Shown: positions 42,848 to 51,994, counted from the first letter of the stretch. The stretch: 64,000 bases of DNA from Nocardia africana NBRC 100379 (GCF_001612635.1 NZ_BDAV01000012.1:124001-188000); one strand, 5' to 3'. Translations and numbers: made by a program. The notes: generated from the letters alone by a model not told the origin.

Positions 42848-44672
42848 CGAGATCACCTCCCATCAATTCCCGGTAGCGCGAACAGGTTTCGAGTAGTCGT
42901 TCGTGAGGTCCGTCGGCGATGATGCGGCCCCCGTCGAGCACGGCGACCCGGTCCGCCCAGGCCGCGGTCGACGGGCGGTGGGCCACCAGCAGCACGGTGG
43001 CACCGGCCAGCGCCTCCCGCAGCCGCACCTGGACCTGTTCCTCGGTGCTCACGTCCAGCGCGGAGAGCGGGTCGTCGAGGACCACGACGTGGCCGCCGGA
43101 GTGTTTCTGCCGGTCCAGCACGGCTCGCGCCAGCGCCAGCCGCTGCCGCTGCCCGCCGGAAAGGCTCAGGCCCTGTTCCCCGATCCGGGTGCGCAGACCC
43201 CACGGCAGCTCGTCGACGAACTGCGCGGCACAGGCCACCTCCAGCGCGGCGCGTATCTGGTCCTCGCCGGCGTCGGGGTAGCCCAGGGTGATGTTCTCGC
43301 GCACGCTGGCCGAGAACAGCACCGGATCCTCGAAGGCCACCGAGACCTGCGAGCGCAGATCCGACAGTCGCATGGAACGCACGTCGATCCCGTCGATCGT
43401 CACCGCGCCCGCCGCGACGTCGAACAGTCGCGGTACCAGGCCCAGCAGCGCCGACTTACCGCTGCCGGTGGCGCCGACCACCGCGACGGTCTCCCCGGGC
43501 CGTACGCGCAGCGAAATATCGTGCAGCAGATCGCGTTCGGAGTCCGGGAAGCGGAAACGCACCCGCTCGAACCGCACTTCACCACGCAGCGGCTGCGGCA
43601 CGCTTACCGGATGTTCCGGATCGGTGATCTCGACGGGGGTGTCGATCACCTCCCAGAACCGTTGCGCCGCGGTGCGGGCGTGGTTCATCTCGGCCAGCAG
43701 GAAGCCGAAGCCCATGATCGGCCACTGCAGGTAGGTGGTCAGCGTGATTCCGGCCACCAGGGCGCCTACCGTCATCGCCTGTTCGGTGAGCAGATATCCG
43801 CCGATGGCGAGCGCGGCCGCGATACCCAACGCGGACAACGTGTTCAGCGCGGTCCACAACCGCGCCGCCAACCGCACCTTGGCCAGCTCGAGGGTCTGCA
43901 GTTCGCGCGCCTCGGCGCGGAACCGGCGGCCGAACCACGGGCCGCGACCGAACGCCTTCAGCACGCGAATGCCCTGCGCGGACTCCTCGACCGTGGTGGC
44001 GAGATGTCCGGACTGGTCCTGCGCGCTCCGGGAGGCGCGGCCGTAACCCTGTTCGAATCGCAGCGCGAGCAGCACCAGCGGGACCGCGATGAGCAGTTCG
44101 ATCAACCCGATCTGCCAGCTCAACACGAACAGCAGCGCCACACCCACGCCGAGCGTCGCGCTCAGCGACAGCAGCGACGGCGCGACGAAGGCGAAGAAGC
44201 GCCGCAGGGTGGACATGTCGGTGATCGCCCGCGAGGTGAGCTGCCCCGACTCCATCCCGTCGTGCACGCCGACCGACAGCACCTGCAATCGCTGGAAGAG
44301 CTTGCCGCGCAACGACACCTCGAGCCGGCTCGCGGGCGCCGCGATGATCCACCGCCGCCACCACGAGGCGACGGTGCTGAGCACCGCCAGCACCACCACG
44401 AAGCCGATCGGCACCCAGATGCCGCCGAAATCCCGCTGCGCGACCGGCCCGTCGACGATCCGCGCGGTGACGAACGGCAACGCGATATCGCACAGCATGG
44501 TGAGCCCCGACAGCACGGCGCTGCCGAACAGCGCCGCCCGGTAGGGCCGGATCTCCGGCCACAGCCGCCGCAGCGAACCGGCGCCCGTCACTCGGGTGGT
44601 GGAGTTTTCGTCGACCGTTCCGGTTCTGTCGTCCTCCGAATCGGACACGGTCTCCGTCGTAGCGACGGACAC
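42801..44672 (-). CDS. ABC exporter half-transporter, degenerate-site subunit
   Basis: 623 residues, membrane domain about 35-345 and ATPase domain. Walker A GATGSGKS and signature LSGGQRQR are canonical, but the residue after Walker B is Asp (VVVLDDPLSALD) and the Q-loop reads SVAFEDPVLF with Glu in place of Gln, so one ATP site is dead. The downstream partner supplies the working Glu. GTG 44672, with GGGGGA just upstream. The promoter lies in the 313-base gap shared with the divergent methyltransferase gene. Confidence 0.88.
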   Translation of the reverse strand: MSVATTETVSDSEDDRTGTVDENSTTRVTGAGSLRRLWPEIRPYRAALFGSAVLSGLTMLCDIALPFVTARIVDGPVAQRDFGGIWVPIGFVVVLAVLSTVASWWRRWIIAAPASRLEVSLRGKLFQRLQVLSVGVHDGMESGQLTSRAITDMSTLRRFFAFVAPSLLSLSATLGVGVALLFVLSWQIGLIELLIAVPLVLLALRFEQGYGRASRSAQDQSGHLATTVEESAQGIRVLKAFGRGPWFGRRFRAEARELQTLELAKVRLAARLWTALNTLSALGIAAALAIGGYLLTEQAMTVGALVAGITLTTYLQWPIMGFGFLLAEMNHARTAAQRFWEVIDTPVEITDPEHPVSVPQPLRGEVRFERVRFRFPDSERDLLHDISLRVRPGETVAVVGATGSGKSALLGLVPRLFDVAAGAVTIDGIDVRSMRLSDLRSQVSVAFEDPVLFSASVRENITLGYPDAGEDQIRAALEVACAAQFVDELPWGLRTRIGEQGLSLSGGQRQRLALARAVLDRQKHSGGHVVVLDDPLSALDVSTEEQVQVRLREALAGATVLLVAHRPSTAAWADRVAVLDGGRIIADGPHERLLETCSRYRELMGGDLDAGEPERGRSFAHEH

Positions 44673-44859
44673 AACAATCCCCCTTCGCCAGGTCGTCTTT
44701 CGCCGAATCGATCATCACCGCACCGCCCCGGCCCCCGACCGAGCGCGCGTACGACCTTCCAGATTGCCAGCGCCGCCCCCGTCCGCCAACCGATTTTCGG
44801 TGTGCCCCCACATGGCTCGCCAGAGGCTCGTTATAGATTCTCGAGCGGTGCACGCCAGT

Positions 44860-44952
44860 GTTCTCGGCCCGCCTCGATTTTGGACTGACGGAGCGAGGGA
44901 GCGCAGCGACTGAGCGGAGGAGGGAAAAATCGAGGCCACAGGGGCCGAGAAC
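44860..44952. repeat. 93-base imperfect palindromic element in front of the methyltransferase gene
   Basis: GTTCTCGGCC plus GCCTCGATTTT (44860-44881) are repeated as reverse complements AAAATCGAGGC and GGCCGAGAAC (44926-44952), with CACAG inserted in the right arm. The middle is a purine-rich string of GAGCGxAG repeats. It lies in the 313-base gap 44673-44985, which must also hold the promoters of the ABC pair and of the methyltransferase. Such GAGCG-rich hairpins recur in nocardioform genomes, so it may be a dispersed repeat. Confidence 0.7.
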
Positions 44953-44985
44953 CCGCCGAAGCGGAGCGTAGGCCAAAAATTCAGC

Positions 44986-46155
44986 ATGGTCGGGTTGTTC
45001 GCCGGGATCGGGGGTTTGGAACTCGGGCTGAGCGCCCACGGTTGGCATACCGAGTTGCTCTGCGAAATCGACCCGGGCGCACGTGCCGTCCTGTCCGCTC
45101 GCTTCCCCGATGTCGAGATCCACGCCGATGTCACCCGCCTGCGCGGACTGCCGGCCGGAACCGAATTGGTGGCCGCCGGATTTCCCTGTCAGGACCTGTC
45201 GCAGGCGGGACGGACGGCGGGGATCACCGGCGAGCGCTCGGGTCTGGTCGACGAGGTGTTCCGGCTGGTGCGGCGGAAACGTGGTCCGCGCTGGCTGCTG
45301 ATCGAGAACGTCCCGTTCATGTTGCAGCTGGGGCGCGGACAGGCGATGCGGCACATCACGGCCGCCTTGGAGGAGCTGGGCTACACCTGGGCCTACCGGG
45401 TGGTCGACGCGCGCGCGTTCGGGCTGCCACAGCGGCGGCAGCGGGTGCTGATGCTGGCGTCACGGTCGGAGGATCCGCGGCCGGTGCTGTTCGGCACCGA
45501 TGCGGGGCCGCGCACGATCGGCGATCCGGATGTGGATCCGTGCGGCTTCTACTGGACCGAGGGCGTGCGCGGACTGGGCTGGGCGGTGAATGCGGTGCCG
45601 ACGTTGAAGGGCGGGTCCGGGCTCGGTATCGCCAGCCCGCCCGCGGTCCGGCTGCCGGCCGGCGAGATCGTGACCCCGGGAATCACCGACGCCGAACGGC
45701 TGCAAGGGTTTTCCCACGATTGGACCGCGCCCGCACTCTCCGCCGCGGGGGTCCGTCCCGGACATCGGTGGAAGCTGGTCGGCAATGCGGTGAGTGTGCG
45801 GATGGCGTCGTGGATCGGATCCCGACTGGCCGCCCCCTCCGACGGCGTGGCCGCGGAGTACGCGCCGCTGACCGCGCATCGCTGGCCGACGGCGGCCTGG
45901 GGACATGCCGGTACGGCCTATCGCGTCCCGGTGTCGACGTGGCCGGTGCACGAGCCGTACGAGGATCTGCGCTGGTTCCTCGACGACGCCCGCCTGTTGT
46001 CGGCTCGCGCGACCGCCGGTTTCCTGCGCCGCGCCGCCCGCGGCACGCTGCGCTTCCCGCCCGGCTTCATCGCCGATGTGGAGAACCACCTGATCCGCAT
46101 GGGAGGCCTGCCGCGGCAGGGTGCGGGTGTCCCGTACGTCCCGGCGGCGGTGTGA
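44986..46155 (+). CDS. dcm: DNA (cytosine-5-)-methyltransferase
   Basis: 389 residues. Motif I VGLFAGIGGLELG (2-14), motif IV GFPCQDLSQAG with catalytic C68, motif VI IENVPF, motif VIII GLPQRRQRVLML, and motif X KLVGNAVSVRMASW complete the C5-methylase fold. The target-recognition region (about 155-240) is unlike any I can name, so the site is unknown. About 110 C-terminal residues beyond motif X are extra. No endonuclease gene flanks it; the next gene is a Vsr-type mismatch nuclease. ATG 44986, with no clear ribosome site. The name describes function type, not orthology to E. coli dcm. Confidence 0.9.
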   Translation: MVGLFAGIGGLELGLSAHGWHTELLCEIDPGARAVLSARFPDVEIHADVTRLRGLPAGTELVAAGFPCQDLSQAGRTAGITGERSGLVDEVFRLVRRKRGPRWLLIENVPFMLQLGRGQAMRHITAALEELGYTWAYRVVDARAFGLPQRRQRVLMLASRSEDPRPVLFGTDAGPRTIGDPDVDPCGFYWTEGVRGLGWAVNAVPTLKGGSGLGIASPPAVRLPAGEIVTPGITDAERLQGFSHDWTAPALSAAGVRPGHRWKLVGNAVSVRMASWIGSRLAAPSDGVAAEYAPLTAHRWPTAAWGHAGTAYRVPVSTWPVHEPYEDLRWFLDDARLLSARATAGFLRRAARGTLRFPPGFIADVENHLIRMGGLPRQGAGVPYVPAAV

Positions 46156-46225
46156 GGTGTCGAATCGGTCACCGAATCGGGCCCCGGGAACACCGGCCCG
46201 CCGGTGGACGCTGTAAGGGTTGTGC

Positions 46226-46642
46226 ATGAGTTCCGGCCGTCCCGTCACCGACGCGGCGACCAGTGCCCGGATGGCCCGGCAGCGCCGGGCGGGTACCGCC
46301 CCGGAGACCGCGCTGCGCACCGAACTGCATCGGCGGGGTCTGCGCTATTTCGTGGACCGCGCTCCGCTTCCGGGTTTGCGCCGCCGCGCCGACCTGGTGT
46401 TCCCGCGCCGCAAGGTGGCGGTGTACGTCGACGGGTGTTTCTGGCATTGCTGCCCCGAACACGCGACCTATCCGAAGAACAATGCCCAGTGGTGGGCGGA
46501 GAAGTTGGCCGGCAACGTGGCCCGCGACCGCGATACCGATGCGCGACTGACCGCCGCGGGCTGGCTGGTGGTGCGGGTCTGGGAACACGAGGATTCGGTG
46601 GCCGCCGCCGATCGGGTGCAGTCGGCTTTGTCGGATCGATAG
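46226..46642 (+). CDS. vsr: Very short patch repair endonuclease
   Basis: 138 residues. The Vsr core is complete: ARMARQRRAGTAPETALRTELHRRGLRY, RRRADLVFPRRKVAVYVDGCFWHCCPEH (catalytic Asp and zinc Cys/His), TYPKNNAQWWAEKL, and WLVVRVWEHE. It nicks at T:G mismatches left by deamination of 5-methylcytosine at the partner methylase's site. ATG 46226 with AAGGG 7 bases upstream. It is separated from the methylase by 70 bases and probably co-transcribed. Confidence 0.92.
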   Translation: MSSGRPVTDAATSARMARQRRAGTAPETALRTELHRRGLRYFVDRAPLPGLRRRADLVFPRRKVAVYVDGCFWHCCPEHATYPKNNAQWWAEKLAGNVARDRDTDARLTAAGWLVVRVWEHEDSVAAADRVQSALSDR

Positions 46643-46721
46643 ACCATGATGGAAGTGCAGCCGACATTGCAGCGGAAATACGGCAGATTCCGAGCGTGGG
46701 CGATGACGTGAAACGAGGGCA

Positions 46722-47483
46722 ATGACGCCGAGCGAGCCGCACGATCGTGCGGCGGACGAATCCGGTGCGGTCGCCGTACTGGAGCGAGACCACGCGCCCG
46801 TGCGCGTGCGATTCCGCCTCGTCCGCTCACTGATCGCGGTCGCGATCGCCGTCGCGGGGGTCTGCTATTCGTCGTGGATCATGGAATTCGTCCTGCCGCT
46901 CCATCTGAACCCGATCAGGTCTTTCCTCAGCGAATTGGACGCCGAGGGCCGGCCCTATCGCTGGGTGTTCGATCTGGGCGACACCATCGCCGGTTCGCTC
47001 ACCCTGATTTCCGCGGTCACGGCGATGTTCGTCTTCTCGCGGCGGCGTTTGTCGACCGTCGGCTGGGTGGCGCTGGGCTGTTTCGGCGCGTCCACGATCG
47101 CCGACGCGCAATGGCCGCTGCACACCTGCTCGGCGCCGTGCCCGCCGTCGGACAGCGGCATGTTCCCGCAATTGCACCAGATTCACGCGCTGACCAGCAC
47201 GCTCGCGGTCACGTCGATATTCGTGGCGATGATCGCGTTCAGCGTCGCCGCCTTCCGCTATCGCCGCTGGCCGATTCTGCGGCATTCCGGATTGTGGATC
47301 CTCATCATCGGCTCGACCGCTACCGCCTGGATGCTGATCGCCGACAATCTGCCGGGCAATTACGCACTGGGCATCGCCCAGCGCATCCAGGTCGGATCCA
47401 TGTCGCTGTGGCTGATCGCGCTCGCGGTGCAGATCTGGGTCGCGCAGCGCGCGATCAGCGTCGACGGGCGGAAACGCGCCTGA
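46722..47483 (+). CDS. DUF998 family membrane protein
   Basis: 253 residues, six predicted transmembrane helices after a soluble 30-residue start. The signature SWIMEFVLPLHLNPIRSFLSELDAEGRPYRWVF, ADAQWPLHTC and FPQLHQIHALTSTLAV belongs to the DUF998 group. Helices 4-6 contain a His (HQIHA) and Asp (ADNLPG) that recur in the family. Function unknown. ATG 46722, GAGGG upstream. Confidence 0.82.
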   Translation: MTPSEPHDRAADESGAVAVLERDHAPVRVRFRLVRSLIAVAIAVAGVCYSSWIMEFVLPLHLNPIRSFLSELDAEGRPYRWVFDLGDTIAGSLTLISAVTAMFVFSRRRLSTVGWVALGCFGASTIADAQWPLHTCSAPCPPSDSGMFPQLHQIHALTSTLAVTSIFVAMIAFSVAAFRYRRWPILRHSGLWILIIGSTATAWMLIADNLPGNYALGIAQRIQVGSMSLWLIALAVQIWVAQRAISVDGRKRA

Positions 47484-47613
47484 CCTGCGGTTCCTCGTTC
47501 CTCAGCATGACCAGCGAGCGGGGCGCCGATTCCGCCACCGCGCCCGCGATCGCCATGGCCGCGAAGGTGGCCAGCATGACGCCCATTACCAGTACCTCGA
47601 CAACTGTGCTCAT
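47455..47613 (-). CDS. Small single-pass membrane protein
   Basis: 52 residues: MSTVVEVLVMGVMLATFAAMAIAGAVAES, one transmembrane helix (about 4-26), then a basic cytoplasmic tail (VRRVSARRR). Start ATG 47613; it overlaps the end of the convergent DUF998 gene by 29 bases. Hydrophobic helix plus positive tail and normal codon use make it plausible; no homolog recognised. Confidence 0.45.
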   Translation of the reverse strand: MSTVVEVLVMGVMLATFAAMAIAGAVAESAPRSLVMLRNEEPQVRRVSARRR

Positions 47614-47681
47614 ATACCCACGGTGGCAGCGCCGGCTGGCATGCATTTGTGCGGAACTTGGGTAAAGCCTGAGAATGCCGG

Positions 47682-49241
47682 CTAGCCGACAGAGACGGTG
47701 ACGGTATGCGTCGTGGTGCGCGCCGGAAGCGCCCCGGTATCGACTCGCAGGATTTCACCGGTGTCCTGACGGCCGTCCGGCAAGATTTTCGGTTTCAGGC
47801 CGAAGGGCGGCCGACTGCCGCTGCTTCCCGCCAATCCGAAGTCACTGTCGTTGGAGATGTAGAGCGTGCGGCCGCCGTCGGTGGTGGCGACGCCTTCGAT
47901 TTTGTCGTGGCCGAAGAATGCGCCGGCCGGATTCAGCCCCGTCACCAATCCCGCGAGATCCAGGTTCGACTTCTTCGCGACCGGGGTGATACCCGCCTTG
48001 CCGAGCGCGGCGATCCCCTCTGCGGTCGACACCTTGCCGACATATGTTTCCAGCGGTCTGTCGCCGACGAGCAGGCCGAGATCCGGGTCGTATCGGGTGC
48101 CGGGAATATTCGCCCGCGGTCCGACATCGGTGGCGCCGTTCAGATCGATCGTCCACAGTTTCTTGTTCGCCTTCGGCGCGAGTTCACCGTCACGTTCGTC
48201 CACGAGAAAGGTGTGGTCGTCGAGTGCGGTGATTTCGGAGACGGCGAGTTTGCGCTTCGGATCCTCGAGTGGGTAGACGAATTCGGCGACGGCGCGGGTC
48301 TGCAAGTCCACGGTGACGATCCGGGTCATCGGCGCCTCCCGTGCGGATTCCACTCCCGGTGTCTGCAAACCACTTTGAATCACACCGACCAATCGCCGCC
48401 CGTCCGGCGTGACGGTCAGGCCTTCCATGCCCTGATTCGGCGTTCGCATCGTCAGTTCCCGCGGCAGGCCGGAACCCGGTGCGAGGCGCTCGATTTCGGT
48501 ACCGGAAGCGTCGACGTGCACGAGGAACGGACCGTATTCGTCGGAGACCCAGAAGGTGCCGTCCGGCAGGGCGACCAATCCCTCCGGGTCCAGGCCGTGG
48601 TCGATGGGCGGCAAGGTCTGTCCGTCCAGATCACGCATCGTCTCACCGGTCGACGCGGCGGTGTCGACCAGGCCGTTGAAGCCGACGCCCGCACGGTTCT
48701 TCAGGTCGATGGTGGATTCCAGTACCGCGCGCGTGCCGGTCAGCCGGAATTTGCCGATCTTCGGCACGAAATCCGGGATGGGAACGAGCTTGTCGTTCTT
48801 GCCGGGCCCGTCGACGTTCGGGCCGCGGTCGGTGAGCCCGTAGAACTCGTCGGCCGACCCCGGCACCGGTGTCCACGCGGACCCGAATCCGCTGCCCTGC
48901 ACCGTGGTGCCGCCGAAGTCGCCGAGCGGCGCGATATCGGTGGTGTAGAGGTGAACCGCCTCGGACGTGGTCACCGTGAAGGTGTCCTCGCCCTGATATC
49001 CGGGCTGCGGCGTGTAGCGCAGGGAACCGTCGGCGGTGCGGTCGAGGCGGCCGTGGGCCGGTGTGCCGAAGGCGACGGCCGCGCCGCCACCCGTGCGGGC
49101 GGACAGATCGTCGAGCGAGACGGTCAACGGCCGGTCCCGGTCGGTGTGCCACTGCGGTTCGCCACCGCCGGACGAACAGGCGGCGGCCGCGCAGAGTACG
49201 GCGCCGGCGAGGGCGAATCGGAGCAGATGACTGGTTCCCAC
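47682..49241 (-). CDS. Lipoprotein with esterase-like phytase domain
   Basis: 519 residues. Signal peptide with lipobox LCAAAAC (lipidated C22), then a short cadherin/Ig-like segment (about 35-95: GRLDRTADGSLRYTPQPGYQGEDTFTV) followed by a six-bladed propeller of the esterase-like phytase family (PF13449 type): DEFYGLTDRGPNVDGPG, GLDPEGLVALPDGTFWVSDEYGPFLVHVDASG, NQGMEGLTVTPDGRRLVG, LVDERDGE, KIEGVATTDGGRTLYISNDSDFG. The acidic loops would bind Ca2+ and phosphoester substrate. Surface-anchored hydrolase, possibly for phosphate scavenging. Confidence 0.85.
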   Translation of the reverse strand: MGTSHLLRFALAGAVLCAAAACSSGGGEPQWHTDRDRPLTVSLDDLSARTGGGAAVAFGTPAHGRLDRTADGSLRYTPQPGYQGEDTFTVTTSEAVHLYTTDIAPLGDFGGTTVQGSGFGSAWTPVPGSADEFYGLTDRGPNVDGPGKNDKLVPIPDFVPKIGKFRLTGTRAVLESTIDLKNRAGVGFNGLVDTAASTGETMRDLDGQTLPPIDHGLDPEGLVALPDGTFWVSDEYGPFLVHVDASGTEIERLAPGSGLPRELTMRTPNQGMEGLTVTPDGRRLVGVIQSGLQTPGVESAREAPMTRIVTVDLQTRAVAEFVYPLEDPKRKLAVSEITALDDHTFLVDERDGELAPKANKKLWTIDLNGATDVGPRANIPGTRYDPDLGLLVGDRPLETYVGKVSTAEGIAALGKAGITPVAKKSNLDLAGLVTGLNPAGAFFGHDKIEGVATTDGGRTLYISNDSDFGLAGSSGSRPPFGLKPKILPDGRQDTGEILRVDTGALPARTTTHTVTVSVG

Positions 49242-49354
49242 CGGTGATACCTATCCTGCCGAATCGACGATCAACTGTCGGGAACCTGAACAGTTATCCG
49301 ACGGCAATCGAGTTCGCCCGGCGCGCGTTCCCAGCGCTGGGTAGGGTCACCGAG

Positions 49355-50131
49355 GTGACCAGCGAAGCGCCGGAATCAGCCGTTCCCGTCGACCTGCTCG
49401 AAGCCGTGCATGCGGCGACCGAGTCGCTGGTCGCCGCGGTGGAAACCTTGCACGACAGCGATATCGCCGAACCGTCACTGCTGCCGGGCTGGACGCGCGG
49501 CCATCTGCTGGCCCACCTGTCCCGCAATGCCGACGGCCTCGTGAACCTGTTGCTGTGGGCCCGCACCGGCATCGAAACCCCGCAGTACGCAAGCCAATTG
49601 CTCCGCGATTCCGATATCGAGGCCGGTGCGCCGCGCCCGCTCGCCGAGCAGCTGAGCGATCTGCGCGCGTCCGCGGACCGCTTCCTCGGCCTGGCCCGGG
49701 CCATGCCGCCGGAACGCTGGCAGTACCGGGTGCGAGCGCGCACGGGTAAGGAACTGGCCGCCGCGGTGGTGCCGTGGTTGCGCCTGCGCGAGATCGAGAT
49801 TCACCGCGTCGATCTGAACATCGGATACCGGCCCGCGGACTGGCCGGCCGCCTTCGTGGCCCGGATGCTGCCGGAGGTATCCGCCGGATTCGATCACGCG
49901 GCCTCCGCCCATCGCCCCGCCGATGCCAAGCCGATGACCTCCGATCCGGATCAGCCACCGCCGCCGAGTTTCACTCTCGTCGCGACCGACACCGATTTCA
50001 CCGCCAAGGTGGGCCCCGACCCTTCCGACACCATTTCCGGGCCCGCAGCGGAGCTGCTGGCGTGGTTGATCGGCCGCAGCGACGGCGTGGGGCTCACCGG
50101 ACATCTGCCGAATCTGCCCGCGTGGTTGTGA
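49355..50131 (+). CDS. Maleylpyruvate isomerase-like mycothiol-dependent protein (DinB fold)
   Basis: 258 residues. An N-terminal four-helix metal-binding domain with the MDMPI pattern (SLLPGWTRGHLLAHLSRNADGL; LREIEIHRVDLNIGY, giving H, E and H ligands) and a C-terminal MDMPI_C/SCP2-like domain (FTLVATDTDFTAKVG...SGPAAELLAWLIGRS). Family members use mycothiol as cofactor, which fits a mycothiol-producing actinomycete. Start GTG 49355 (VTSEAPES). Closely follows the divergent lipoprotein gene. Confidence 0.83.
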   Translation: MTSEAPESAVPVDLLEAVHAATESLVAAVETLHDSDIAEPSLLPGWTRGHLLAHLSRNADGLVNLLLWARTGIETPQYASQLLRDSDIEAGAPRPLAEQLSDLRASADRFLGLARAMPPERWQYRVRARTGKELAAAVVPWLRLREIEIHRVDLNIGYRPADWPAAFVARMLPEVSAGFDHAASAHRPADAKPMTSDPDQPPPPSFTLVATDTDFTAKVGPDPSDTISGPAAELLAWLIGRSDGVGLTGHLPNLPAWL

Positions 50132-50141
50132 GGCGCCGGAC

Positions 50142-50660
50142 TCACCGGTCGATCCGGCCCGGCACCTCCAGGCGTTCGGCGAGGAAATCCAGAACCCGGT
50201 GCAGCGCGGCCTGAGTCGGTTCGCCCGGTTCGTCGATGAGATGTTCGGTGAGCACCGAATGCGCGCTCAGCACGCCGTCCGGGTTGGCCGCGGCGTCGTC
50301 GAGTTCGATGGCGATGAACGCGTCGCCGAGTTGCGCGCGCAGGAAATCGAAACGCTCAGCCGGTGAACGACGGTCACCGCGAAAGCGCAGGCCCATCACG
50401 GAAAGACCTGCGGCACAACGCTGTTTGATGCGGTCGAGGTCGTCGGACGAGACGTCGATCGAGCCCTTCTGCCGCGCGGTGAAGCCCAACGGCAGACCCG
50501 GCTGGGAGAGCACCGGCGCGACCAGCCGATCGTCCACAGCCATCCCCAGCCCCGAATCCACGATCACCGCGGGCCCACTGCCCTGTCGAAAGATCGTGCG
50601 GGACTTGCCCTCATGGGTGAAGGTCGCGTGTTCGAAATCGTGAAGATCGTTGTCTGCCAT
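50142..50660 (-). pseudogene. Dienelactone hydrolase with in-frame deletion of the catalytic core
   Basis: 172 residues, about 110-130 fewer than the family. It starts normally (MADNDLHDFEHATFTHEGKSRTIFRQGSGPAVIV) and ends normally (GDAFIAIELDDAAANPDG; HSVLTEHLIDEPGEPT), but jumps from strand 1 (AVIV, residue 34) straight to the helix after the nucleophile elbow (DSGLGMAVDDRLVAPVLSQP). The G-x-C-x-G elbow is gone; any catalytic Asp/His left cannot work alone. The frame is kept, so a protein may be made. ATG 50660 with AAAGGG upstream; lies 25 bases after the AraC gene. Confidence 0.8.
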
Positions 50661-50685
50661 GGCCGGCCCTTTCTCGTTCGGGCCT

Positions 50686-51531
50686 TCACCCTCGGCCGAC
50701 CACCCCCGCCGGGTCTTGAAAAAATGTTCCCCAGGCGCGATACCTGTGCTCCCCGATCGGCGAATGCGGCTCCCGTGCCAGCGTGTTCGGCGTGCGTCCG
50801 GCGAAACTCGCGATCTCCCGGGACATGTGTGCCTGATCGCTGTAACCGCAGGCCGCAGCGACGTCCGCGGCCGGCCGGCCCGCCACCAGCCCCTCCACCG
50901 CATGCCGGAACCGAACCAGCATCGCGGCCCGTTTGGGAGTGAGCCTGATCTGCGATTCGAACCTCGCCCACAACCGTTTGCGACTCCACCCGCAGAACTC
51001 GGCCACGTCGGCGACCCGCACCTGCCCGCGGCTCGCGACAATGCGATTCCACCCGGCGACGACTTCCGCATCCGGTGTGCGCTCGGGCCGGACTCGTTGC
51101 GCCAGAAACGCTCTCGCGAGCCCGAACCGCTCCTCCCAACCCGCCGCCTCCGCCAACTGCGCCCGCAGCCGCTCCCCCGACGCCCCCCACACCTCGTCCA
51201 ACCCCACGGCAGCCCCCAGCTCCCCCGGCCCCACCCCGAGCACCGAATACGCCCGCAACGGCGACATCCGCACCTCGACACACGCCGCCCGCTCCGCCCG
51301 AATCCCCGTCAGCCCACCGGAGAAACCGGCCACCATCCCCCCACTCGCCCGACTCCCCGCCGTCGTCTCCACAACAAGCCCACCCCCACCGAAATCAACC
51401 GCCACGGTCACCGCCGGAATCACCGCCACCCGAAGCTCCAACCCGGCATCGGCACGATCGCGATACCCGAGCATCGCGAGCCCGTCCACGGCCTCGCGCG
51501 GACGTACGATCTCCCAACCGGACGCTCCCAC
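50686..51531 (-). CDS. AraC-family transcriptional regulator
   Basis: 281 residues. The C-terminal double HTH (about 165-265): GQVRVADVAEFCGWSRKRLWARFESQIRLTPKR and ADVAAACGYSDQAHMSREIASFAGRTPNTL is typical (GYSDQAHM...F). The N-terminal 150 residues are a variable sensing domain with a Gly-rich strand (VDFGGGGLVVET). It probably controls the dienelactone hydrolase remnant that follows by 25 bases. This is the last gene before the tRNA-Arg-derived repeat and thus the edge of the conserved chromosome. Confidence 0.82.
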   Translation of the reverse strand: MGASGWEIVRPREAVDGLAMLGYRDRADAGLELRVAVIPAVTVAVDFGGGGLVVETTAGSRASGGMVAGFSGGLTGIRAERAACVEVRMSPLRAYSVLGVGPGELGAAVGLDEVWGASGERLRAQLAEAAGWEERFGLARAFLAQRVRPERTPDAEVVAGWNRIVASRGQVRVADVAEFCGWSRKRLWARFESQIRLTPKRAAMLVRFRHAVEGLVAGRPAADVAAACGYSDQAHMSREIASFAGRTPNTLAREPHSPIGEHRYRAWGTFFQDPAGVVGRG

Positions 51532-51565
51532 CCGGCCAGGCTAGACCGGGTCCGACTATGGAACA

Positions 51566-51655
51566 CGAAGAAGGCCCCGCCGCAATGCGACGGGGCCTTC
51601 TTTCTGCGCGCCCGGAGAGACTCGAACTCCAACCTTCTGATGGGTTCGTGTGTAT
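51566..51655. repeat. Direct repeat A: terminator plus 3' half of tRNA-Arg(UCU), probable attachment-site scar
   Basis: About 90 bases nearly identical to 58058-58148. It contains a hairpin (51568-51579 with 51591-51602) and, on the - strand, the last ~35 bases of tRNA-Arg(UCU) at 51607-51641 (ATCAGAAGG, T-arm, acceptor CGGGCGC). One C is missing in the T-arm, so the copy is decayed. No 5' half follows. The pattern fits duplication of a tRNA 3' end by site-specific integration. Confidence 0.75.
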
Positions 51656-51994
51656 GCGATTGTCCGGGAATATTCAGCAAAGCTGTTGCACAACAACAGG
51701 TTACGACGATAGGGAACCAAGAGAGTGCCTCACTATCCGGACTTGTACGCGGACGTTTGTACGGCCAAAGTAACGGCCGCTCATTCTGGCGCCCGGACCG
51801 TCGCAACTGGAGATCACCCAGAACGTTACAGGAACGGATGCTGCCATGAGCAACGGTTTCAGGGGCGTCGCCCCTCGATGTTTGCTCATGTCACGGCGGT
51901 AACGGTGCCGTTCGACCAGTGGTTCACCGGTCCACAGGCGAACTTGTCCCGCAAATCTTTTGGGTGGCCAAAGTGGCAGGTAACCTACCTTAAC
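51656..51994. other. Non-coding left edge of the first inserted unit
   Basis: No credible gene. It contains a 34-base block (51743-51776, including TTGTACGCGGACGTTTGTAC) repeated with one mismatch at 58236-58269, about 100 bases inside each tRNA-derived repeat. The block holds two TTGTACG direct copies and could be an integrase arm site or promoter. Frames through here do not resemble integrases. Confidence 0.5.
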
